Shown here: piece after piece, positions 25,353 through 32,670 of the stretch | Layout of the letters: every line of letters starts with the position of its first letter | How positions within the stretch are numbered: position 1 is the stretch's first letter | Origin: an uncultured Bacilli bacterium | Lineage (GTDB): Bacteria; Bacillota_I; Bacilli_A; RFN20; CAG-631 | Assembly: GCA_934201705.1 (NCBI GenBank) | Contig: CAKPXF010000001.1 | Span: forward strand, 124,001-188,000 | Direction of reading: 5' to 3' | Length of the DNA: 64,000 bases | The notes under the pieces: model-generated | Told to the model about the DNA's origin: nothing | What the model saw: the letters and a program-made list of their open reading frames with translations, nothing else | Databases searched by the model: none | Translations under genes and position numbers: made by a program

Positions 25353-26210
25353 TTAAAGTTTTTCGATTTTTTCAACTATTTCATCTACCAATTCATTTGG
25401 GGTAGAGGCTCCAGATACTATTAATACGCTTTTATCTTTATTAATATTAAGGTCATTGATTTCATTAATATCACTAATTAAAAAGGTGTTTTGACATTTT
25501 CCTTTAGCTATTTCGTATAATGATTTTGTATTATTTGAATTTTTACCTCCAATTACTATTATATAATCTATAGAAGTTGAATAATTGATTAGATTTTCTT
25601 GTCTTAATCTTGTTGAATTGCAAATTTCATCTACAATTTCAATATTATTATATTTTTCCTTTAATTCTATATATATATCATTTAAATCATTAATGGATAA
25701 AGTGGTTTGATTTATTGCGACAATTTTATTATTAACAATATTTAGATTTTTGATATCGGAAATATTACTAATAAAATGAATTGATTTGTCAATTGATAAT
25801 GCAGCTATAGCTTCTGGATGATTCTGTATGCCAATATAAATAACATCATAACCTGAAGCTAATTTATTTTTTATTATTTCAAACCCTTTTTTTACAAATG
25901 GACAAATAGCATCATAAACAATTAGCCCTTTATCTTTTGCTTTTTTTACAATCTTTTCATCGCTACCGTGTGCTTGGAAAACTACTATTCCTTTTTTAAT
26001 TTTATCAATGCTTTTTTCTTTATCTCCAATTATAACATTCACATTTTGACTTACTAACCATTTATTTACAACATTGTTATGAACAATTTCACCAATACAA
26101 TAAATTGGCTCATTAGAGACATTTTCGTTAATTATTTTTTTTATTAGTTCTATAACCTTACTAACTCCAATACAATAGCCATAGGGCTTTAATAAGTATA
26201 CTTTTGCCAT
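25353..26210 (-). CDS. ispH: 4-hydroxy-3-methylbut-2-enyl diphosphate reductase
   Basis: Last step of the MEP isoprenoid pathway, giving IPP and DMAPP. The three Cys of the [4Fe-4S] cluster are C13 (PYGYCIGV), C103 (DAICPFV) and C197 (DEICNSTRLRQ), and the catalytic Glu is in that last segment region. 285 residues from the ATG at 26210; an in-frame GTG three codons earlier is possible. The neighbouring YqfQ-like gene matches the yqfP(ispH)-yqfQ order in Bacillus. Confidence 0.95.
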   Translation of the reverse strand: MAKVYLLKPYGYCIGVSKVIELIKKIINENVSNEPIYCIGEIVHNNVVNKWLVSQNVNVIIGDKEKSIDKIKKGIVVFQAHGSDEKIVKKAKDKGLIVYDAICPFVKKGFEIIKNKLASGYDVIYIGIQNHPEAIAALSIDKSIHFISNISDIKNLNIVNNKIVAINQTTLSINDLNDIYIELKEKYNNIEIVDEICNSTRLRQENLINYSTSIDYIIVIGGKNSNNTKSLYEIAKGKCQNTFLISDINEINDLNINKDKSVLIVSGASTPNELVDEIVEKIEKL

Positions 26211-26240
26211 TTCTTCCACTACTTCCTTTATATGATTATA

Positions 26241-26612
26241 TCATGGGTAAAATGGATTGGCTATCTTTATATCTTCTTTTACTATTTCTTTTTTATTAAC
26301 TACGTCATCATAATCAGGTAGATTATCAAATGCTTTTTCAAGTGAGCTTCCATTATTCATCTTTCTAAATACTTTAGCAACTCTAAATGTGGTTTTGATA
26401 TTATCAATCATTGGTTTTGTTTGATTAATAATAGGCATAGCTTGATCATAAAGTTTAATCATTTTTTGAGCGCTATTTATAATTCCGTTTAAACCTGATA
26501 ATGAATCTTTAGATATAAGCCTTGTTGAAAAACTTTTCTTTGCTTTTATTACATTTAAAAAAGATGGCTGTATACCAGCATATAATGATTGTTGAAAACT
26601 ATTATTTACCAT
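26241..26612 (-). CDS. YqfQ/VrrA-like protein
   Basis: The start at 26612 (MVNNSFQQSLYAG) has GGTGA 7 nt upstream. The central block SGLNGIINSAQKMIKLYDQA, then MPIINQTKPMIDNIKTTFRV resembles the YqfQ family signature (a helical segment with AQ...K.A...P.......P....), followed by an acidic tail ending ANPFYP. In Bacillus yqfQ lies next to ispH, and here too it sits 30 bp upstream of it. Its function is unknown; the Bacillus protein is spore-associated in some reports, which I cannot confirm for this organism. Confidence 0.6.
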   Translation of the reverse strand: MVNNSFQQSLYAGIQPSFLNVIKAKKSFSTRLISKDSLSGLNGIINSAQKMIKLYDQAMPIINQTKPMIDNIKTTFRVAKVFRKMNNGSSLEKAFDNLPDYDDVVNKKEIVKEDIKIANPFYP

Positions 26613-26640
26613 AAGTATCACCCAATATATATTATGCAAA

Positions 26641-26678
26641 AATAAAAATAATAGAAAGTTTTTCTACAATCTATTATT
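26641..26678 (-). terminator. Terminator of the NfeD-SPFH operon
   Basis: Stem AATAATAGA with TCTATTATT and TTTATTTTT on the minus strand, 9 nt past the SPFH gene stop. Confidence 0.75.
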
Positions 26679-26686
26679 TATTAAAG

Positions 26687-27592
26687 CTATTTCTTTTCTT
26701 CTTTATTTTTCATCGTATTTATTGTTTCAACAGCTGCAGCAGTTAATGAAGTAATACTTGTTAATTCACTTGGTAAAATAAGTTTAGTTGATTTACCATC
26801 AGCAATTTTTTCCATTGCTTCATATCCTTTTAAAGTCAAGTATGCTTTAGTTGGGTTAGCTTCATTAATTAATTGAATTGATTTTGAAATACCTTCTGCT
26901 TCTGCAATTAAAGCGGCTTTTTTAGCTTCAGCACGTAATACCATTGATTCTTTTTCGCCTTCAGCAATAAGAATTGCAGATTTTTTCTCGCCTTCAGCTT
27001 GAAGAATCTTTTCACGTCTTTCACGTTCGGCACGCATTTGTTTTTCCATTGCTTCTTGAATATCACGTGGCGGAATAATATTTTTTAATTCAACACGTCT
27101 TACTTTAATGCCCCAAGGGTCTGTAGCTTCATCTAATATTAAACGCATTTTTGAATTAATTACATCACGAGATGTTAATGTAGCATCAAGTTCAAGTTCA
27201 CCAATAATGTTTCTTAAAGTTGTTGCTGTTAAATTTTCAATTGCTGACATAGGATTAGATACACCATATGTAAATAATTTAGCATCAGTAATTTGATAAT
27301 AAACAACTGTATCAATTTGAATTGTAACATTATCTTTAGTAATAACTGGTTGTGGTTTAAAATCAGCAACATGTTCCTTTAGTGAAACCTTTTTAACTAC
27401 TCTATCAAAAAAAGGAGCAATGAGATGAAAACCAACATCTAATGTTGCACGATATTTACCAATTCGTTCAACAATAAAGGCTTCTGTTTGTCTAACAACA
27501 ACAATACTTGAAATTAAAGCAATTAAAATCAATACTAAAGCAATACACCCAACAATAATCCATCCAATACTACTTGCAAATAAAATAACCAT
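26687..27592 (-). CDS. SPFH/stomatin-like membrane protein (QmcA type)
   Basis: One N-terminal transmembrane helix (residues 8-32) is followed by an SPFH domain beginning RQTEAFIVERIGKYRATLDVG, with GVKVKRVELKNI-like strand and a helical coiled coil rich in Ala/Glu (REKILQAEGEKKSAIL). 301 residues, like YbbK/QmcA. These proteins form membrane microdomain cages and work with NfeD-type partners. Its start overlaps the stop of the nfeD gene (TAATG), a typical pairing. Confidence 0.92.
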   Translation of the reverse strand: MVILFASSIGWIIVGCIALVLILIALISSIVVVRQTEAFIVERIGKYRATLDVGFHLIAPFFDRVVKKVSLKEHVADFKPQPVITKDNVTIQIDTVVYYQITDAKLFTYGVSNPMSAIENLTATTLRNIIGELELDATLTSRDVINSKMRLILDEATDPWGIKVRRVELKNIIPPRDIQEAMEKQMRAERERREKILQAEGEKKSAILIAEGEKESMVLRAEAKKAALIAEAEGISKSIQLINEANPTKAYLTLKGYEAMEKIADGKSTKLILPSELTSITSLTAAAVETINTMKNKEEKK

Positions 27593-28041
27593 TATTCGAT
27601 TTCCCCTTCCTCTTCTATTTTAATAACACTTAATGTGTTTCCAGAAATACCTATAATCTTTACAAAATCTCCAGCATCAATGTTTTCGTTTGCCTTTGCA
27701 CTCCATTCCACACCATCAATTTTAACGCTTCCAATTTGACTTGGAGAAATTGAAGTTGTTAATAAAACCGTTTTTCCAATTAAAGAATCAACATTAGTAG
27801 CTATAGTTGGAGAACTTAGTTTCTTTTTCAATAGTGGCCTTAATAGTATAATTGAAACAATCGAAATAAAGGCAAATATTGCAACTTGAAGGGCAATTAA
27901 ACTATCATGTGTAAATAAATTAACTATTAATGCTCCAAAAGCCCCAATTGCAAACCAAAAACTTGTCAATTCAGTTGTTGAAATTTCTACAATTACTGCA
28001 AGAATCATTACGACAATCCAAACATAAAATAAAACTCCCAT
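27592..28041 (-). CDS. NfeD-family membrane protein (short form)
   Basis: Three to four hydrophobic helices (residues 5-80) precede a C-terminal OB-fold domain of about 60 residues (LIGKTVLLTTSISPSQIGSV, then KIIGISGNTLSVIKI). This is the short NfeD1b type without a protease domain. Short NfeD proteins pair with SPFH proteins, as here with one-base overlap. The AAAGGATG site is upstream of the ATG at 28041. Confidence 0.9.
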   Translation of the reverse strand: MGVLFYVWIVVMILAVIVEISTTELTSFWFAIGAFGALIVNLFTHDSLIALQVAIFAFISIVSIILLRPLLKKKLSSPTIATNVDSLIGKTVLLTTSISPSQIGSVKIDGVEWSAKANENIDAGDFVKIIGISGNTLSVIKIEEEGEIE

Positions 28042-28143
28042 AGAAACACCATCCTTTAATTAAAGTATAGCAATAATGATATTTTTTTACAATAAAAAAA
28101 TATATTATTGTTTATTATATCATATAATAGTATGGTGATTTTA

Positions 28144-28854
28144 ATGTATAGAATTACATCATATAAATTTATAAATAATAATAAAAATAAAACTATTTTA
28201 TTTTTACATGGTTGGGGATGTAATTATACTTATTTTAAAAATATTGTAAGCCAAATTGATAATGCTAATTGTCTGTTAATTGATCTATTAAATTTTGGAA
28301 AAAATGAAATAATACGAAAGCCTTTAACTTTTAATGATTATATTGAGTCAATTGTAGCCTTTTTAAAGGAAAAGCAAATTAAAATTGACATCATTGTTGG
28401 ACATTCATTTGGAGGGAAACTAGCTATTTATTTAACTAAATACATAGATGTATTATCTTTAATTTTGTTTGCTCCATCTATTTATAATAAACGTAGAGGA
28501 TTAAAATATTATTCCAAAATATTGTTTTATAAAATAATAAAAAGAATTAAAATGTTTAAAAAGAATTTAAACAAGTTTGGCTCAAATGATTATAAATATT
28601 TAAGTGGCTTTATGAAAAAAACTATGTCTAATATAATTAATTTCAACGTTGATGAACAAGTAAAAAAATATAATAATCCTATGATATTAGTTTTCGGAAT
28701 TAATGATAAGATTACCCCTATTTATTTAGCTAAAAAAATTAAAAGAAGAGCTAAAGATGCTTATTTATTTAAAATAGATGGTGATCATTTTGCTTTTTTA
28801 AATAATAATTTATTTTCATTAAATGTAATTAAGGCAATGGTGGAAAAAATATGA
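28144..28854 (+). CDS. Alpha/beta hydrolase
   Basis: The ATG at 28144 (MYRITSYKF) has GGTGA upstream. The nucleophile elbow GHSFGG (residues 86-91, Ser88) follows the oxyanion motif LHGWGCN (21-27). The acid Asp is in FGINDKITP and the catalytic His in DGDHFAFL near the C-terminus. 236 residues. The substrate is unknown. Its TGA stop overlaps the ATG of the MurF-like gene by four bases, so it may belong to a cell-wall operon. Confidence 0.85.
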   Translation: MYRITSYKFINNNKNKTILFLHGWGCNYTYFKNIVSQIDNANCLLIDLLNFGKNEIIRKPLTFNDYIESIVAFLKEKQIKIDIIVGHSFGGKLAIYLTKYIDVLSLILFAPSIYNKRRGLKYYSKILFYKIIKRIKMFKKNLNKFGSNDYKYLSGFMKKTMSNIINFNVDEQVKKYNNPMILVFGINDKITPIYLAKKIKRRAKDAYLFKIDGDHFAFLNNNLFSLNVIKAMVEKI

Positions 28855-30311
28855 TTGCTTTTTATATTGTTACTTTTTTATTACAGCATTATTATTTTTA
28901 TACAGCAACAAATATTTTGCAAAATCAGTATTATGATATAAAACGTTTTTTTTATTATAGAATAAAAAACAAACTGCTTTTAACTATAAGGATAATATTT
29001 GCTTCATTAAGCTTTTTATTAGTAAAAATAAATAAGTATTTTTATATTTTATTTCTATTTTATTTTTTCGATTTAATAAAAAATAAAATAATTAAATTTA
29101 AATTTACTAAAAGAGTAATTAGGCAATTAATTGTATTTGAAGTAATTAATATCATAGTTTTACTTTTTTCAATTTTGTTAAATAGAATATATCTATCTAT
29201 TGTTTTTAATATTTTTGTTTATTGGATAAGCTTTATTATTTCCTATTTTTCCGAGAAAATTGTACAAGAATACTATAAAATGAAGGCTATTCAAAAGGTC
29301 AAAAAATATAATGTAAAAATAATTGCAATAACAGGCAGCTATGGAAAAACAAGCGTAAAAAACTATATTTATGAATTAATTAAGACGAAATATGATGTTC
29401 TAATGGCTCCAAAATCATTTAACACTTTAAATGGTATATTATTGACAATTAATAATGACTTAAAACCATATCATGAATATTTTATTATGGAGATTGGCGT
29501 TGATAAGAAAAATGGCATGAATAAATTTATTAAATTATTTCCTTTTTATATAAGTATTGTTACTTCAATTGGTCCTCAACATTTAAAAACATTTAAAACA
29601 ATAGAAAATATAAAAAATGAGAAATTAAAAATTTTTTCCAATGCTTCCTATTGTATAGTTGTGAATTTAGACGATAAATATATACAAGATTATATTACTA
29701 ATAAAAAATGCTTTAAAGTTTCATCAAGCATAAATGATGCGGATTTAATAGTCACATCTTTTAAAAATGAAAATAACGATACTATATTAAAAATAAAAAC
29801 TATAAGTGGTACTTATTTTGCAACAACAGCATTATTAGGAAAACATAACATTATGAATCTTTCACTAGCAATTGCAGTAGCAATTATTTTAAATATAAAT
29901 GTAGCAAGCATTATTCAAAACCTAAATTATATAAAAAATGTAAATCATCGCCTAAGCCTTATAAAAAAAGGACAATGGCAAATAATAGATGATTCATATA
30001 ATAGCAATTATGAAGGTATGATCAATGCTATTGATGTTTTAAATGATTTTAATGGATTTAAGGTTATCATAACGCCTGGAATTATAGAAACAGAATTAAA
30101 TAATAAGCAAAAGGATGAAATAGCTAATAAAATTAATGAGACAGTAAATTTAGCTTTGTTAATTAATCACCCTATTTTTGAAATTAAAATAAATAACAAG
30201 TTAGCATTTATGTCATTTAAAGAAGCATATTCTTATCTTGAAAGCAATTTCAAAAATAAGGATTTAATCATTTTAATTGCTAATGACTTACCAGATATAT
30301 ATTTAAAATAA
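28851..30311 (+). CDS. murF: MurF-like Mur ligase with N-terminal membrane domain
   Basis: Likely adds D-Ala-D-Ala to UDP-MurNAc-tripeptide. The ATP-binding P-loop TGSYGKTS is at residues 161-168, with APKSFNTLNGI and a Mur-ligase central domain (GPQHLKTF) and C-terminal domain (DDSYNSNYEGM, NAIDVL). In place of the usual MurF N-terminal substrate-binding domain, residues 1-150 contain about five hydrophobic helices. Overall length 486. The gene directly downstream is ddl, its expected partner. The missing first domain means substrate recognition may differ; a related D-Ala-adding or lipid-linked role is possible. Confidence 0.75.
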   Translation: MIAFYIVTFLLQHYYFYTATNILQNQYYDIKRFFYYRIKNKLLLTIRIIFASLSFLLVKINKYFYILFLFYFFDLIKNKIIKFKFTKRVIRQLIVFEVINIIVLLFSILLNRIYLSIVFNIFVYWISFIISYFSEKIVQEYYKMKAIQKVKKYNVKIIAITGSYGKTSVKNYIYELIKTKYDVLMAPKSFNTLNGILLTINNDLKPYHEYFIMEIGVDKKNGMNKFIKLFPFYISIVTSIGPQHLKTFKTIENIKNEKLKIFSNASYCIVVNLDDKYIQDYITNKKCFKVSSSINDADLIVTSFKNENNDTILKIKTISGTYFATTALLGKHNIMNLSLAIAVAIILNINVASIIQNLNYIKNVNHRLSLIKKGQWQIIDDSYNSNYEGMINAIDVLNDFNGFKVIITPGIIETELNNKQKDEIANKINETVNLALLINHPIFEIKINNKLAFMSFKEAYSYLESNFKNKDLIILIANDLPDIYLK

Positions 30312-30326
30312 CTAGGGGGATAAATT

Positions 30327-31403
30327 TTGAAAGAAAACATTTTATTGGTTTATGGGGGAAACTCTGTTGAACATGAAATTAGCATAGTTACTGCACTGCA
30401 AGTAAAGGAAAAATATAATGGAAGGTATAATTTAATACTTTGCTATTTAAAAAATCATAGATTTTATATTGACAAAAATTTTAATGTTTTATCTTTTTAT
30501 AAAAAAAGAAATTGTAAATTAAAGCATGAAGTATTTTTTAAACGAGATACATTATATGTAAAAAGTAATTTAAGAAAAATAAAATTCAGTGGGGTTATGC
30601 TAATTGTGCATGGCTATAATTGTGAGGATGGCACAATTTATTCATTTTTTAAGTCATTAAATATTCCAATTATATCTGAAAATTTATATTCAGCTGTAAT
30701 CGGACAAGATAAAGTATTATCAAAGAAATTGGCAGACGTTGATGTATTACCATATGCATTATATACGGATTCACTTACTCCTTTAAAAATAAAATATCCA
30801 TTAATTATAAAGCCAGTAAGACTTGGAAGTAGTGTTGGCATTAATGTAATTAATAATGAAGAGGAACTACAAGCAAAGATAAATGAAATAAAATATTTTA
30901 CAAAAAATATTATGATCGAGCAAAAATTAGATGACTTTACGGAGTATAATATTGCTTTATTCAAGGATAATGAAGAATTTATTGTTTCAAACATTGAAAA
31001 AGTAAGTAATGGAAAAGTCTTGACTTATGATGATAAATATAAAAATAGCAAAAAATCAATGGAAGGGCAAAAAAGAGAAATACCAGCAATTATTGATAAT
31101 GAATTAAAAGAAAAAATTATAAATACAGCCAAAAAAATTTATAATAATCTACAATCTTCATTAATTGTGCGAATAGATTTTTTATATGATAATAAAGAAA
31201 ATAAATTGTACTTTAATGAAATAAATAATATTCCAGGTTCATTAAGCTTATATTTATTTAAAGAAGTTATAGATATTTCAGTATTGCTTGATAAATATAT
31301 TTTAATCGGCTTAAGAAATTATGACACAGAAAATAGCTATATTAATTCATATGATGACAATATTTTTGAAAATACAAATTTTAATGTAAATATAAAGAAA
31401 TAA
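30327..31403 (+). CDS. ddl: D-alanine--D-alanine ligase
   Basis: ATP-grasp enzyme that forms D-Ala-D-Ala for peptidoglycan. N-terminal GGNSVEHEISIVTA (residues 10-23) is the signature. The ATP-grasp core runs from KPVRLGSSVGINVI (163-176) to the metal-binding FNEINNIPGSL (301-311). 358 residues, within range. The residue after SVGI and the active-site loop show no clear sign of the Ddl variants that make D-Ala-D-Lac; that cannot be decided here. It follows the MurF-like gene by 15 bp with a GGGGG-type site. Confidence 0.94.
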   Translation: MKENILLVYGGNSVEHEISIVTALQVKEKYNGRYNLILCYLKNHRFYIDKNFNVLSFYKKRNCKLKHEVFFKRDTLYVKSNLRKIKFSGVMLIVHGYNCEDGTIYSFFKSLNIPIISENLYSAVIGQDKVLSKKLADVDVLPYALYTDSLTPLKIKYPLIIKPVRLGSSVGINVINNEEELQAKINEIKYFTKNIMIEQKLDDFTEYNIALFKDNEEFIVSNIEKVSNGKVLTYDDKYKNSKKSMEGQKREIPAIIDNELKEKIINTAKKIYNNLQSSLIVRIDFLYDNKENKLYFNEINNIPGSLSLYLFKEVIDISVLLDKYILIGLRNYDTENSYINSYDDNIFENTNFNVNIKK

Positions 31404-31437
31404 ATGTTATAATAATTATAAGATTAGGTGGTAAAAA

Positions 31438-32646
31438 ATGGAGTCATTACGTCAATTGTATAGAATAGGTCATGGGCCAAGTAGTTCTCATACTATAGGT
31501 CCTGAAAATGCTTGCTTGTATGTATTAAGATATTATAAAAACATTAATAAAGTGAAAGTAACTTTGCAAGGCTCTTTAGCATTAACAGGGAAGGGACATT
31601 TAACAGATACGGTTATAAAAAAAACACTATCACCTGTATCTTGCGAAATAGTATTTGATTATAAAACAATTCCAAATCATCCAAATACAATGATTTTCGA
31701 TTTATATGATAAGGAAGAAAAACTAATTAAATCTATTACTTTTATTTCTGTTGGCGGTGGAAAAATTATAATTAATGGAATGAAAAATCAAATAAAGCAT
31801 AAAAATGTTTATCCTTTTTCCTCCTTTAAGGAAATTAAAGAATATTGCTTGAATAATAATATTGATTTAGCTGGTTTTGTCTACAAATTTGAAGATAAGA
31901 ATATAAAAAAATATTTAAATAAAGTATATATTACTATGAAAAAATCCATTTGCAATGGCTTGCAAAAAGAAGGCGAATTACCTGGCAATTTACATGTTGT
32001 TAGAAAGGCAAAGCAATTATTCAATTCACCAAAAAGTAAAAGAAATATGGTAGAAAACGAATTAAGAATTGTTAGTAGCTATGCTTTTGCAGTAAGTGAG
32101 GAAAATGCCAGTGGAGGCTTAATTGTAACTGCTCCAACATGTGGAGCAAGTGGTGTACTTCCAGCAGCATTATTTTATTTAAAAGAAAAAATGCATTTAA
32201 AAAAGGAAAAGATAATTGATGCTTTAGCGGTTGCTGGAATAATCGGAAATGTTATAAAGGAAAATGCATCAATAAGTGGAGCTTTTGCAGGGTGCCAATC
32301 AGAAATTGGATCAGCCTGTTCTATGAGTGCAGGAGCTGTTAGTTATTTAAACAAACAAGATATTGATGTCGTAGAATATGCTGCAGAAATTGCTTTAGAG
32401 CATCATTTAGGATTAACATGCGATCCAATTAATGGCTTAGTACAAATTCCTTGTATTGAACGTAATGCTGTTGCTTCAATTAGGGCAATAGATGCTGCCT
32501 CCCTCGCTAAATTTTTAAATAAAACTAGAAAGGTATCATTTGATACTGTAATTAAAACAATGTATGAAACAGGTAAAGATTTAAACAACAATTATAAAGA
32601 AACTAGTAAAGGAGGGCTTGCTAAAAACTATAGGCCCAACTTATAA
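31438..32646 (+). CDS. sdaA: L-serine dehydratase, fused beta and alpha chains
   Basis: Deaminates L-serine to pyruvate with a [4Fe-4S] cluster. The N-terminal beta part carries GPSSSHTIGP (residues 13-22) and the alpha part CGASGVLPAAL (from C235), C286, C294 and the C328/C339 pair (GLTCDPINGLVQIPC). In many Bacillota the two chains are separate (sdaAB, sdaAA); here they are one protein of 402 residues, as in enteric SdaA, but the alpha part is short. The GGTGG site is 7 nt upstream. The gene probably ends the murF-ddl transcript or uses the TATAAT at 31408. Confidence 0.9.
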   Translation: MESLRQLYRIGHGPSSSHTIGPENACLYVLRYYKNINKVKVTLQGSLALTGKGHLTDTVIKKTLSPVSCEIVFDYKTIPNHPNTMIFDLYDKEEKLIKSITFISVGGGKIIINGMKNQIKHKNVYPFSSFKEIKEYCLNNNIDLAGFVYKFEDKNIKKYLNKVYITMKKSICNGLQKEGELPGNLHVVRKAKQLFNSPKSKRNMVENELRIVSSYAFAVSEENASGGLIVTAPTCGASGVLPAALFYLKEKMHLKKEKIIDALAVAGIIGNVIKENASISGAFAGCQSEIGSACSMSAGAVSYLNKQDIDVVEYAAEIALEHHLGLTCDPINGLVQIPCIERNAVASIRAIDAASLAKFLNKTRKVSFDTVIKTMYETGKDLNNNYKETSKGGLAKNYRPNL

Positions 32647-32670
32647 TATTTTAAAGGAGAATTAACACTT

